A DNA stretch of 64,000 bases from Hymenobacter sp. BT18. Its GTDB lineage: Bacteria > Bacteroidota > Bacteroidia > Cytophagales > Hymenobacteraceae. The position numbers were made by a program, and so were the translations under genes. The notes below the pieces were generated by a model. It did no database searches. It saw only the letters and a program-made list of their open reading frames with translations, and had not been told where the DNA came from. The stretch is from NCBI RefSeq assembly GCF_012273015.1, contig NZ_CP050954.1, positions 2,458,001 to 2,522,000 on the forward strand, in the 5' to 3' direction. The stretch's first letter is position 1. Each line of letters starts with the position of its first letter. Positions 44,000 through 52,743 of the stretch are shown here, piece after piece.

Positions 44000-46546
44000 C
44001 TAATGACTTAGCGTGGGTTGCTTGGCATAAGCCTGCGGGCCCAGCAGGCTTTCCAAGGCCCGCAGGCGACTTTCCAGCGCGGCCGTACTTGCCTGGGCCT
44101 GGGCGTTCAGATGGCGGTTGGCGGCTTCCAGACGCAGGTTGGCCGCTTTCAATGCCTCTACCTCTCGGATCAGGGCCTGAATAGCAATCAGGTTTACCCC
44201 GTCGAAGTCGGCCTGGTTGATGCTGGTCGGGCTGCCACTGCGACCTACGCCGTCGTGGCCGAAGGCGGCGTAGAAGTCCTGGGCCATGGGGCCGTAGTGG
44301 CGCATGGTGTCGGCACTCTGGCCTTTGTAGTTCCAGGAGCCCAGGCGCATCCGGCTGATCTTTTGCAGAAACGCGGCCCCGTCGGCCAGCCGGACATGCT
44401 CCTTGCGGGTAGAGTCCGATACCGTTTCCCAGGCATTGCCCCCGGCAGCCACTTTCACACCGGTAGTCAGGCCGGTGTTGGTGTAAAGAAAATAGCCGTT
44501 GACAAAGCGGGCGTTAAAGGTGTTGGTGGTCGTAGCGGTCAGGTAATTGTACGTTGTAAGGCCCGTATTGGCATCGTATACAGCGCCTGTTACGCTGTTG
44601 TCAGCAAATACGAACGAACCCCGGCGGGCACCGGTATGGGCGTAGTAGCCTAAAGCCACGGATGTGTAACCCGTGGCTACATTTCCCTCCCCTATAGCCA
44701 CCGAAGAGGTTTGGGCAGCGGAACTGCCGTTTCCGAGGGCAACACCGTAGTCGCCTGAGGCGCGGTTGTTATAGCCTATAGCCACTGAATGAAGGCCAAT
44801 ATTGGCCCCGTCCCACTGAGTACCATTGACATACCCAGCTCGGAAGGCGGCTTTAGCCGGGTACCACAGCAGGCGGGCGCCGCTGCCTTCCTGGGGCGGA
44901 TCGGCAGCGGTGTTGCCCACAAAGTTGCCAGTGGCCAATAAACCATGGTTACTGTGTACTTCGAGCCCGGCGTAGGACGTATTGTTATAGCTGTCGAGGG
45001 TGCGCAGAGTGCCCACGCCAACCTGGCCGTCTGAGTACACCCGCAGCCCGATAGTACCTACAGCATCAGTGCTGCTGTTCTGCCCAACGAGCACCTTATC
45101 AGCCAGATTCAGGTTCTGGGTAGCGGTGTGGTTGCCTAGGTTGTCGGCCCCGGTGGGCAGCGTCACGCTGTTGCCGTTGGTCAGGCTCAGGGTCTGGCCG
45201 CTCAGGGTTAGCTGTTGCGCGTCGGCGTCTACCGGCACGGTGGCCGTGCTCAGGTTGCCGTTGGCATCGGCCGTCACCATGCGGGTGCCGGTGCCGGCCA
45301 GTCCGGCCAGCCGCACGGTGCTGGTACTGCCGGCCACGTGCAGGGTGGCTCCGGGCGTGGCCGTCCCGATACCCACGCTTACCGCGTCGACGCCGGTGCC
45401 GCCCAGTGCCAGGGTATTGTTTTGCCCCACGCGGGCGTTGTAGCCCAAGGCCGTGGCGTTGGTCAGGCCTGCAGTGGCTGGCCCCGCCTGGTAGCCCACA
45501 AACGTGCCGAAGTTACCCGACCCGTTGTCGTAGCCCGCGTGGTAGCCCAGGGCCACGTTGTACGAGCCAGTGGAAGTATAGCCCGCGTTGTACCCGGCAA
45601 AGGTGTTGTTGACCCCGCTGACGTTGAGGTAGCCGGCCTGGTAGCCCATAAACTGGTTTTGGCTGCCGGTGCGGTTGCTGATGCCCGCCGCGTTGCCGCT
45701 GAAGTAGTTCAGGCTGCCGCTCGTGTTGTTGTAACCCGCCATATAGCCGGTGAACTGATTGCTATGGCCAGTCGTGTTGCTGTAGCCGGCCGTGTGGCCG
45801 CTGAAATAGTTGTAGTTGGCCGTGGTATTGCTGAAGCCGGCGCCCGCGCCGCTGAAGTAGTTGAAGAAGCCGGTAGTGTTGCTGTTGCCCGCCAAATAGC
45901 CGGTAAACTGGTTGAGGCTCCCGATGGTGTTCTTCTGCCCGGCTTGGTAGCCCGCAAAGTAGTTGGCCTCACCGGTCGTGTTCAGCTGTCCGGCTTGGTA
46001 GCCCACAAACTGATTGCGGATGCCCGTGCTACTGTTGCCGGCCTGATAGCCCAGCAGCAGGTTGTTGCCGGTGGTGTTCTGGCCCAGGTTCAGCCCCCCG
46101 TCGGCCCGGATGCCCACGCCCACGGCCGTGCCCACGTCGGCGCCCGTGCCGGTGAGGGCCTGGGTGGCAACGTGGTTGCCCAGGTTGTCGGCTACGTTGG
46201 TTTTATCAGGCAGGTATAGCCACTTGCCCGTGCCGGTGCTGCCGACGGCGCCGGTGGCGTACCAGAAGCCTACGGAGTCGGTGGCCAGGGTAGCAGTACC
46301 GGTCTGAAAAACCATCAGCCCCTGGGGTGGGTTGAGAAGGGCCCGGCGCTGGGCCTGGGTCAGGCGCGGAATCAGCAGGCCCTTGTCGTTGGCCGGCGCG
46401 GTAATTTCCAGGGCGGCCTGGCTGCTGGGGGCAGTAGTACCGATGCCTACTTGGGCCCAGGCCGCCCCGCTGGCAAGGCCAAGCGCGGCCAGGAGCAGCA
46501 AGAAACGGGACGGGCAAACAGAAAAAGCAGATAAACGTGCAGTCAT
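44000..46546 (-). CDS. surface adhesin with tandem repeats and S74/tail-fibre chaperone domain
   Basis: The 848-residue protein has a signal peptide (ALGLASGAAWA) and a Bacteroidota tail-fibre N-terminus (VGIGTTAPSSQAALEI). About twelve 16-17-residue repeats follow (162-363; GYQAGxxNTTGxxNxF), then a GGADN-type region. The C-terminal intramolecular chaperone-like S74 domain reads DSTRKEHV...GPMAQDFYAAF, and a coiled coil (LEAANRHLNAQAQ) ends it. Trimeric fibre assembly is typical for this layout. The upstream box at 46585-46634 is shared with the AraC gene. Confidence 0.88.
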   Translation of the reverse strand: MTARLSAFSVCPSRFLLLLAALGLASGAAWAQVGIGTTAPSSQAALEITAPANDKGLLIPRLTQAQRRALLNPPQGLMVFQTGTATLATDSVGFWYATGAVGSTGTGKWLYLPDKTNVADNLGNHVATQALTGTGADVGTAVGVGIRADGGLNLGQNTTGNNLLLGYQAGNSSTGIRNQFVGYQAGQLNTTGEANYFAGYQAGQKNTIGSLNQFTGYLAGNSNTTGFFNYFSGAGAGFSNTTANYNYFSGHTAGYSNTTGHSNQFTGYMAGYNNTSGSLNYFSGNAAGISNRTGSQNQFMGYQAGYLNVSGVNNTFAGYNAGYTSTGSYNVALGYHAGYDNGSGNFGTFVGYQAGPATAGLTNATALGYNARVGQNNTLALGGTGVDAVSVGIGTATPGATLHVAGSTSTVRLAGLAGTGTRMVTADANGNLSTATVPVDADAQQLTLSGQTLSLTNGNSVTLPTGADNLGNHTATQNLNLADKVLVGQNSSTDAVGTIGLRVYSDGQVGVGTLRTLDSYNNTSYAGLEVHSNHGLLATGNFVGNTAADPPQEGSGARLLWYPAKAAFRAGYVNGTQWDGANIGLHSVAIGYNNRASGDYGVALGNGSSAAQTSSVAIGEGNVATGYTSVALGYYAHTGARRGSFVFADNSVTGAVYDANTGLTTYNYLTATTTNTFNARFVNGYFLYTNTGLTTGVKVAAGGNAWETVSDSTRKEHVRLADGAAFLQKISRMRLGSWNYKGQSADTMRHYGPMAQDFYAAFGHDGVGRSGSPTSINQADFDGVNLIAIQALIREVEALKAANLRLEAANRHLNAQAQASTAALESRLRALESLLGPQAYAKQPTLSH
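45457..46063 (-). repeat. about twelve 51-bp tandem repeats coding for GYxAGxxNTTG units
   Basis: Units such as NQFVGYQAGQLNTTGEA, NYFAGYQAGQKNTIGSL and NQFTGYLAGNSNTTGFF repeat every 17 residues (51 bp), with outer units of 16. The repeat number may vary between strains. Confidence 0.85.
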
Positions 46547-46584
46547 ATCGGGCGTAAAAGCAGAATAAAGGGCCTTGATTAAGC

Positions 46585-46634
46585 CCGTAAAGCTACTTTT
46601 ACCTTGAGCGCAGCCCTAGTAAATTTCTGCCAAT
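46585..46634 (-). promoter_or_regulatory. shared 19-bp box and -7-like element upstream of the adhesin gene
   Basis: Read on the minus strand: ATTGGCAGAAATTTACTAG (46634-46616), a 21-nt spacer, then AGCTTTACGG (46594-46585), which lies 38 nt before the adhesin ATG. The same arrangement occurs upstream of the AraC gene. TAGCTTTA resembles the -7 box TAnnTTTG. Confidence 0.75.
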
Positions 46635-46678
46635 TTGCTTTTGCGCCAGGCTTGTTTGTTTGCTTGAATCCGGCTGTT

Positions 46679-47083
46679 TCAGGTAGTGGCCGGGCGCAAC
46701 AGTTCGCTGGCCCGCTGGCCATAGTGCCGGTAAAACACCCGGGCAAAATAGTCGGTATCCTCGAAGCCCACGGCAAAAGCAGCTTCGGCCACGGTGGCCG
46801 CTTCTCCGGAGAGCAGCAGCTCCCGGGCGCGGTCGAGGCGGAGCAGGCGCAGATAGGTGGCCGGCGTGAGGCCCGTGAGTTCCTTGCACTTGCGGTAGAG
46901 CGTCCGCTCACTGAGCCCGATGAGCTTGGTGGCGCTGGCAATGGTGATAAATGGGTTGGCCATAATCTGGCCCGCGACCTGCCGGAACTGGCGCAGCAGC
47001 AGCAGCTCCTCGTCGGAATACTCCCGGCCCTGGGTAGAAAGCAGCAGCAGTGAAGACGAATCCTTACGGGCTTTGGCAGGCAT
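46679..47083 (-). CDS. AraC-family transcriptional regulator
   Basis: From the ATG at 47083 the 134-residue protein is mainly a double HTH AraC domain: ITIASATKLIGLSERTLYRKCKELTGLTPATYL, then AATVAEAAFAVGFEDTDYFARVFYRHYG (each read in parts). There is no ligand-binding domain apart from ~30 residues at the start, so it resembles the output domain of a hybrid histidine kinase that stands alone. A TTG start at 47110 lies inside the 19-bp box element and is rejected. It probably controls itself and the adjacent adhesin. Confidence 0.87.
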   Translation of the reverse strand: MPAKARKDSSSLLLLSTQGREYSDEELLLLRQFRQVAGQIMANPFITIASATKLIGLSERTLYRKCKELTGLTPATYLRLLRLDRARELLLSGEAATVAEAAFAVGFEDTDYFARVFYRHYGQRASELLRPATT

Positions 47084-47104
47084 CGGCAGAAGGAAAATAC
47101 GTGG

Positions 47105-47154
47105 CCGCAAAGCTCGCCGGGCCTGGTGGGGAGGACTAGTAAATTTCTGCCAAT
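47105..47154 (-). promoter_or_regulatory. shared 19-bp box and -7-like element upstream of the AraC gene
   Basis: Identical ATTGGCAGAAATTTACTAG (47154-47136), a 21-nt spacer of unrelated sequence, then AGCTTTGCGG (47114-47105), ending 21 nt before the ATG at 47083. Confidence 0.75.
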
Positions 47155-47218
47155 CCCGCCTTAGCAGGGAGTAGCAGCCCGCCTACGCTTAATTTCTACT
47201 CCTTCTCCGCTAAAACAG

Positions 47219-47278
47219 CTTGGCTCTTCCCCGGTGCAGGCCACCGTAAAGCACGACCAGCATCGGAGAAGAGCCAAG
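47219..47278. repeat. 11-bp inverted repeat downstream of the DUF2846 gene
   Basis: CTTGGCTCTTC (47219-47229) and GAAGAGCCAAG (47268-47278) are separated by 38 nt. It could terminate the DUF2846 transcript; no clear T-run follows. Confidence 0.55.
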
Positions 47279-47299
47279 GGGAAAGGCCGGCGTGGTCGG

Positions 47300-47746
47300 T
47301 TACTTGCTTTCTGCGGGCGCGGCAACCTCGCAGTTATCGGGTTTCAGGTCGGCGTTTTTCTTTTTGTAGGTCGACTCGGTTACTTCCGTAAAGACCATTT
47401 TCACGGTCATCAGCCGGGTTTTTACGTCGCCCTGGATGTAGTAAACCTTGCCAGCCTCCAGGTTCAGGTCGAACTTGTCCTGGTCGGGGATGTTGAGCCC
47501 CCCGGCTACGGAGGTGAAGGCCGTTTCGCCGGGTTTGAGCTTGGCCACGAAATAGCGCTTGTTGCTGAGGCGGCACAGCTCGGCCCCGTTAGCGCGCACG
47601 GTAAAGTTGACGCCGGCCTGGGCCAGCATGGGCGGGCGGTAAAACACCACGGTGGCCATATCGGGCGTGGGTTCGGGCAGGGCGCCCTGGGCATAGCTGG
47701 CACTGGCGGCGGCCAGCAGCAGGCCTGTGCAAAGAAGGTAACGCAT
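47300..47746 (-). CDS. DUF2846-like exported protein
   Basis: From the ATG at 47746 the 148-residue protein has a signal peptide (GLLLAAASASYAQ). Its beta-rich domain contains ATVVFYRPPML, AELCRLSNKRYFVAKLKPGET and VYYIQGDVK, in the style of DUF2846. The track start (47785) would add residues before the signal. The function of this domain is unknown. Confidence 0.83.
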   Translation of the reverse strand: MRYLLCTGLLLAAASASYAQGALPEPTPDMATVVFYRPPMLAQAGVNFTVRANGAELCRLSNKRYFVAKLKPGETAFTSVAGGLNIPDQDKFDLNLEAGKVYYIQGDVKTRLMTVKMVFTEVTESTYKKKNADLKPDNCEVAAPAESK

Positions 47747-47998
47747 ACAGGGGTAAAAGGGAGAAGGGTTGGTAGATGAGCTCAAGGTACAGAGTCAGGG
47801 GGAAGGTGCAAAGGTTGCCTGGCCGCAGAGGCCCCCGAATAATTCTGGTGGGGTTCCGGCTAAGTACTTAGGGCGCTACGGCGTGAGGCCGCTCGCCCGG
47901 GGGCGCGCGGAAGCCCGCAAAAACTCCTTTCTTGCTAAACTTTTTGGCCGCCGTTTGCCTTCTGTCTTTTTGCCCCTGTCTTTCCCTCCTATACCGCT

Positions 47999-49390
47999 AT
48001 GGCTAAAGTAAAAACCCTCTTTTTCTGCCAGAACTGCGGCGCCCAGAGTGCCAAATGGATTGGCCGCTGCCCCAGCTGTGGGGAGTGGAACACTTACGTG
48101 GAAGAGGTCATCGAAAAAGCCGATACGGCCACGGCCAATACGGCCTGGAAAGCCTCCACCACCGTGGGCAGCTCGCCCACGAAAGCGGCTAAGCCCAAGC
48201 CCCTGGGCGAAATCCTCTACGAAGAAGAGTCGCGCCTCGACACCCACGACGGGGAGCTGAACCGCGTGCTGGGCGGGGGCCTTGTGCCCGGCTCTTTGGT
48301 GCTCATAGGAGGTGAGCCCGGCATCGGCAAAAGCACGCTCATGCTCCAGATTGCCATGCACCTGGGCCGGCTGAAGGTGCTGTACGTGAGCGGGGAGGAA
48401 AGTGAGCAGCAGATTAAGATGCGGGCCGAGCGGTTGGGCCAGCAGCACGCGGGGCTCTACATTCTCACCGAAACGGGCACGCAGAACATCTTCCGCCAGA
48501 TCGACCAGCTCCAGCCCAACGTGGTCATTATCGACTCCATCCAGACCCTGCACTCCTCGCTGGTAGAAGCCGGGGCGGGCTCGGTGAGCCAGGTACGGGA
48601 GTGTACCCAGGAACTGCTCAAGTACGCCAAGGAAACCGGGGTGCCCGTGCTGCTCATCGGCCACATCACTAAGGATGGCTCTATTGCCGGACCCAAAATT
48701 CTGGAGCACATGGTCGACACAGTGCTGCAGTTCGAGGGCGACCGGCACCTGACCTACCGCATCCTGCGCACCATCAAAAACCGCTTTGGCTCCACCTCCG
48801 AGTTGGGCATCTACGAAATGCAGGGCTCGGGGCTGCGGCAGGTGAGCAACCCCTCCGAAATCCTGCTCAGCCAGCGCACCGAAACGCTCAGCGGCATTGC
48901 CATCGGGGCTACGCTGGAAGGCAACCGCCCCCTGCTGGTGGAAGTGCAGGCCCTCGTGACGCCCGCCACCTACGGCACGCCCCAGCGCTCGGCCACGGGC
49001 TTCGACGCCAAGCGCCTGCAGATGCTGCTGGCCGTGCTCGAAAAGCGCAGCGGCCTGCGCCTGGGCCAGCACGACGTGTTCCTGAACATTGCCGGCGGCC
49101 TGCGCCTCGACGACCCCGCCCTGGACCTGGCCGTGTGCGCCGCCGTGGTGAGCAGCCTGAACGATATTCCGCTGGCGGGCGAAATCTGCCTGGCGGCGGA
49201 AGTGGGACTTAGCGGAGAAATCCGGGCGGTGAGCCGGCTGGACCAGCGCCTGAGTGAGGCCGAGAAGCTGGGCTTTGCGGAAATGTACATCTCCCAGTTC
49301 AACGCCCGCGGCCTGGACCTGAGCCGCTACGGCATCCGGGTGCACCCCTCCGGCCGCCTCGACGAAGTGCTGTCGGGTTTGTTTGGCTAA
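47999..49390 (+). CDS. radA: DNA repair protein RadA
   Basis: RadA (Sms) is a RecA-like, DnaB-related motor that processes recombination intermediates. The 463-residue protein has the N-terminal zinc finger CQNCGAQSAKWIGRCPSCG, Walker A GGEPGIGKST, the RadA motif KNRFGSTSE, and a C-terminal Lon-protease-like domain (ATLEGNRPLLVEVQALV, EVGLSGEIRAV). Length and motif order are normal. Confidence 0.98.
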   Translation: MAKVKTLFFCQNCGAQSAKWIGRCPSCGEWNTYVEEVIEKADTATANTAWKASTTVGSSPTKAAKPKPLGEILYEEESRLDTHDGELNRVLGGGLVPGSLVLIGGEPGIGKSTLMLQIAMHLGRLKVLYVSGEESEQQIKMRAERLGQQHAGLYILTETGTQNIFRQIDQLQPNVVIIDSIQTLHSSLVEAGAGSVSQVRECTQELLKYAKETGVPVLLIGHITKDGSIAGPKILEHMVDTVLQFEGDRHLTYRILRTIKNRFGSTSELGIYEMQGSGLRQVSNPSEILLSQRTETLSGIAIGATLEGNRPLLVEVQALVTPATYGTPQRSATGFDAKRLQMLLAVLEKRSGLRLGQHDVFLNIAGGLRLDDPALDLAVCAAVVSSLNDIPLAGEICLAAEVGLSGEIRAVSRLDQRLSEAEKLGFAEMYISQFNARGLDLSRYGIRVHPSGRLDEVLSGLFG

Positions 49391-49594
49391 GCGGGCTAAA
49401 TTCGGCCCTGGAGCGGTGGGTTACGAAAAAATTATGTCCTTGGATTGGACTTTCTGAACCTGAATGCCGTATCTTCGGTATAGCAATTGACTTTTCCCGC
49501 GAAAAGGGGTGGAAAAGTTGGGTTGCTTTCAGGTGCCGAAAGTAGCCGTGCGCCGTGCTTGCTCCGTGTAAAATCCTCCGATACTGCTTTTTCG

Positions 49595-51046
49595 ATGACT
49601 TCAGTTTTCCGCCTGACTGCTAGTTGCCTTGTGGCGGCGCTGCTGAGCCCGGTGCTTGGCTGGGCCCAGGGTACCGTGGTGCTGACTGGCAAAATCAGCA
49701 ACCGCACCAGCGACTCTATTGCCGTAGCAGTGCGCGAAAATCCCCTCGAAGCTCACGAACAGCTTACCTACGCTCGCGTCAACGACAAAGGAGAGTTTCG
49801 GCTGGCCGTGCCGGTAAGCGGCCCCACGAAAGCCGACCTGGTGTACGGCGACGACGCCACCCAGCTGTTTGTGGAGCCCGGCAACACGTTGGATATCCGG
49901 TTTAAGGGTTCCGATCTGGTGGGCACGGTGAAGTTTAAGGGCACGGGCGCCGAGGCCAATACCTTTCTGGCTGAGATGGACGAGCGGTTCGTGGAAAACG
50001 ACGGTTTTCAGGTGCTGCCTGACAATATCATGCTTTACGAGCCCGGCTTCCTTGATTTTCTGGACTACCGCCGCAAGCACGAGCTGAAATTCCTCGAAGA
50101 AAACCAGGAAAGCCTGACGCCTACTTTCCGCAACTACATTAAGGCGGAAATTGACTACACCTACGCCAACGACCGGCTCACCTTTCAGGACCTGCGCGAG
50201 CAGGTAGTAGCCACCGAGCCCCGTCTGAAAATGACCCCGACGTTCTACGACTTCCTCAACGACGAGAAGCTCGTGAACAACCCCTCGGCCATTGGCAACG
50301 AAACGTATCAGGAATTCCTGCTCAACTACATTCACTACCAGGCCGTTATTCAGAATCACCGCCGCACCGACCCGGATTTTTTCCAGGTGTGCTACGAGCT
50401 GGCCAAGACCAAGCTCAGCGGCCCCATTCGTCCTTTGGTGATGGGCCGCGTGATGCAGGAGTCGTTCCGGTTTGGCCATGTGAAGGTGTCGCAGGCCATG
50501 CTCAGCGACTTTGTTGCCATTGAAGGCGCCAAGAAGTACGCGCCCGCCCTGCAGGCAGATTTCGACGCGCACAAGGCCTTTTCCATCGGTGCGCTGGCTC
50601 CCGATTTCAAGCTTGTGGCTGTGAATGGAGATTCGGTTTCCCTGCGCAGCTTCGCTGGCAAGCTGGTCTACCTCAACTTCTGGAAAAGCACCAGCGGCCT
50701 TTGCCTGCGCGACCTGCCCTACGCCGCCGATCTGGCCAAGAAATTCGACGGCAAAAACATTGTTTTCCTGAACATTGCCCTGGACGAAAACGAGCCGGCC
50801 TGGAAACAGCTGGTTATCAGCAAAAAGCTGCCCGGGGTGCATGCCCGCGCCGTGGGGGGACTGCGCTCGGCCCTGGCCAAAGCCTACGCCCTCGACAACG
50901 TGCCGGCCTATTTCCTGCTGGCCGAGGATGGTACCTTCCTCAATACTAAGCCCAAGCGCCTGAGCAGCCACGCCGCCGTGGATGAAATCAAGGATTCGTT
51001 TGGCAAAGCCGCGCTATATACCAGCACGGCTGAAATCAAAAAGTAG
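49595..51046 (+). CDS. TlpA-like exported thioredoxin-fold protein with degenerate active site
   Basis: From the ATG at 49595 the 483-residue protein has a signal peptide (VAALLSPVLGWAQG) and an N-terminal DUF4369-like beta region with no close match. A C-terminal thioredoxin/AhpC-TSA domain follows (IGALAPDFKLVAVNGDSVSLRSF, KLVYLNFWKSTSGLCL, VPAYFLLAEDG). The usual WCxxC is TSGLC: the first Cys is Ser and only the second remains. The TTG at 49487 precedes a leader without signal features. A weak promoter (TTG 49445, TATCTTCG 49470) lies upstream. Confidence 0.88.
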   Translation: MTSVFRLTASCLVAALLSPVLGWAQGTVVLTGKISNRTSDSIAVAVRENPLEAHEQLTYARVNDKGEFRLAVPVSGPTKADLVYGDDATQLFVEPGNTLDIRFKGSDLVGTVKFKGTGAEANTFLAEMDERFVENDGFQVLPDNIMLYEPGFLDFLDYRRKHELKFLEENQESLTPTFRNYIKAEIDYTYANDRLTFQDLREQVVATEPRLKMTPTFYDFLNDEKLVNNPSAIGNETYQEFLLNYIHYQAVIQNHRRTDPDFFQVCYELAKTKLSGPIRPLVMGRVMQESFRFGHVKVSQAMLSDFVAIEGAKKYAPALQADFDAHKAFSIGALAPDFKLVAVNGDSVSLRSFAGKLVYLNFWKSTSGLCLRDLPYAADLAKKFDGKNIVFLNIALDENEPAWKQLVISKKLPGVHARAVGGLRSALAKAYALDNVPAYFLLAEDGTFLNTKPKRLSSHAAVDEIKDSFGKAALYTSTAEIKK

Positions 51047-51066
51047 CCTTTAGGGTTTTAGCTTGG

Positions 51067-51098
51067 CCGCCGCCTCCCGGAACCCCGGGAGGCGGCGG
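51067..51098. terminator. GC-rich hairpin after the thioredoxin-fold gene
   Basis: The perfect 14-bp stem CCGCCGCCTCCCGG / CCGGGAGGCGGCGG has a 4-nt loop. It is followed by TGTTT on the plus strand, which is a weak T-run. Confidence 0.7.
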
Positions 51099-51156
51099 TG
51101 TTTACAGCGGGTCCGTAGCGGCTGGCTGGGTTTCCTTGCCGACCTTTACCCCTCAG

Positions 51157-52179
51157 ATGGCTTCCTTACTTACCGATTCGCTCAACTTTCTTTCTAAAGC
51201 CACGCCGCGCCGCCTTTGGAACGCCGCGCAGGTGACGGGCGGCTATTTGCTAAGCAAGGCTACGGGCAAAGCCCGGCACTGGGGCCTGCCCGTGGCGCTG
51301 TCGTTTGAGCCCACCACCAGCTGCAACCTGCGCTGCCCGGAGTGCCCCAGTGGACTGCGCTCTTTCACGCGCCCCACCGGCATGCTGCCCGACGAGCTGT
51401 TCCGGCAGACGATTGATGAGGTAGCTTCGCGGCTGTGGTATCTGATTTTCTACTTCCAGGGGGAACCCTACCTGCACCCCAACTTCCTGGACCTGGTACA
51501 GTACGCCTCGAAAAAGGGCATCTACACCGCAACCAGCACCAACGCCCATTATCTCAACGATAAAAACGCCCGGCGCACCGTAGAGTCAGGGCTCGATAGG
51601 CTGATTATTTCCCTCGATGGCACCACCCAAGAAGTGTACCAGCAGTACCGCGTGGGCGGCAAGCTCGATAAAGTACTGGAGGGCACCCGCAACCTCATCA
51701 AGTGGCGGCGGGAATTGAAGTCGCAGACGCCGCGGGTGGTGTTTCAGTTTCTGGTGGTGCGCCCCAACGAGCACCAGATGGCCGAGGCGAAGCAACTGGC
51801 CCGGGAGCTGGGCGTGGATGACGTGTGGTTTAAAACGGCTCAGATCTACGACTACCAGCAAGGCTCCCCGCTGATTCCGACCATCGATTACTACTCGCGC
51901 TACCAGAACAACCAGGACGGCACTTGGAGCATCAAGAACCGCCTGCTCAACCACTGCTGGAAGATGTGGCACTCCTGCGTGGTCACCTGGGACGGACTGG
52001 TAGTGCCCTGCTGCTTCGATAAAGACGCTGAGTACCGCCTCGGCGACCTGAAAACGCAAACCTTCCGCCAGCTCTGGCACGGCCCCAAGTACCGCCAGTT
52101 CCGCGCCTCCCTCCTCAAAGGCCGCGACCAGATAGACATGTGCCGCAACTGCACGGAGGGTACCAAGGTGTGGGGGTGA
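51157..52179 (+). CDS. radical SAM/SPASM protein
   Basis: From the ATG at 51157 the 340-residue protein has the radical-SAM cluster motif TTSCNLRCPECPSG (CxxxCxxC). A C-terminal SPASM-like Cys set follows (HSCVVTWDGLVVPCCFD, later DMCRNCTEG) that would bind auxiliary clusters. Members modify peptides or cofactors; no precursor peptide gene is evident next to it, so the substrate is unknown. The TTG at 51136 is the only other start. Confidence 0.9.
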   Translation: MASLLTDSLNFLSKATPRRLWNAAQVTGGYLLSKATGKARHWGLPVALSFEPTTSCNLRCPECPSGLRSFTRPTGMLPDELFRQTIDEVASRLWYLIFYFQGEPYLHPNFLDLVQYASKKGIYTATSTNAHYLNDKNARRTVESGLDRLIISLDGTTQEVYQQYRVGGKLDKVLEGTRNLIKWRRELKSQTPRVVFQFLVVRPNEHQMAEAKQLARELGVDDVWFKTAQIYDYQQGSPLIPTIDYYSRYQNNQDGTWSIKNRLLNHCWKMWHSCVVTWDGLVVPCCFDKDAEYRLGDLKTQTFRQLWHGPKYRQFRASLLKGRDQIDMCRNCTEGTKVWG

Positions 52180-52190
52180 TGAAGAACGAG

Positions 52191-52251
52191 GAATACAGAA
52201 TTGGCCGTCCGGACGCTAAGTAAGCGGTCCGGAACGGCCAATTCTGTATTC
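52191..52251. terminator. long hairpin, likely bidirectional terminator
   Basis: A perfect 18-bp stem (52191-52208 / 52234-52251, GAATACAGAATTGGCCGT) is continued inward by TCCGG-type pairing, giving over 25 bp in total. It lies between two converging genes; TTCTTTAT follows on the plus strand. Confidence 0.88.
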
Positions 52252-52273
52252 TTCTTTATCAATTACTAATTAC

Positions 52274-52615
52274 CTACTTGTGGCTTTTATGCAGGTTTTT
52301 GCCGAGGTCTTCTACCTGCTTCAGAAAGTCAAGCGCGTCGGAGTCGCCGTAAGTGCCGTAGGCCGAGGAAATGGTGCCGCGTACTCCGTCGCTGGTTTCC
52401 AGTGCGTACAGAATCGACATATCATCGGGGTCCGATTCGCCCTCAAAGCGGTAGAAATCAACGATGGTCACCTGCTCCGGGCCGTAGGTCTTGCTGGACT
52501 CCGTGCTGATGGTGCACAGGCGGCCACCTTTCACCTGAAAGTCCTGGGTGAAGCCATCGGCGGATAGTTTCTTCTCAACGTTGATGAGGGAGCGTTCTTC
52601 TTCTTTGTCTTGCAT
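52274..52615 (-). CDS. conserved hypothetical protein (113 aa)
   Basis: A small acidic protein with the block VTIVDFYRFEGESDPDDMSILYALE, read in parts, and a C-terminal FLKQVEDLGKNL. I associate such proteins with a Bacteroidota family sometimes labelled phosphoribosylpyrophosphate synthetase-like, but the sequence has no PRPP loop, so I do not use that name. No signal peptide is present. Confidence 0.78.
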   Translation of the reverse strand: MQDKEEERSLINVEKKLSADGFTQDFQVKGGRLCTISTESSKTYGPEQVTIVDFYRFEGESDPDDMSILYALETSDGVRGTISSAYGTYGDSDALDFLKQVEDLGKNLHKSHK

Positions 52616-52666
52616 GGCGAAAGGGGCGTTGGATGTGGGAGAGAGTCGGGAGTAGAGGAGGCGCTA

Positions 52667-52715
52667 AAAAGACCTGCCCCCGTCCCGGCTATACGAGGCC
52701 AGGACGGGGGCAGGT
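52667..52715 (-). terminator. terminator after the Cys-rich membrane protein gene
   Basis: The 14-bp stem ACCTGCCCCCGTCC / GGACGGGGGCAGGT (52672-52685, 52702-52715) is followed on the minus strand by CTTTTTAGC. Confidence 0.9.
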
Positions 52716-52743
52716 TGTCGGAAATTAAAGCGGAGTTAAGACG

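Noticed and set aside
45457..46063. Regular 51-bp repetition suggesting a CRISPR array.
   Set aside because: There are no spacers; the units are contiguous, in frame and code for the adhesin repeat, and no cas genes are present.
45215..46219. A 334-codon plus-strand open frame rich in Val/Ala/Arg.
   Set aside because: It is antisense to the repeat region of the adhesin and shows the same 51-bp periodicity; no start context or domain.
47876..49345. A 489-codon minus-strand open frame.
   Set aside because: It lies wholly antisense to radA, whose motifs and length are complete; the antisense frame has no recognisable domain.
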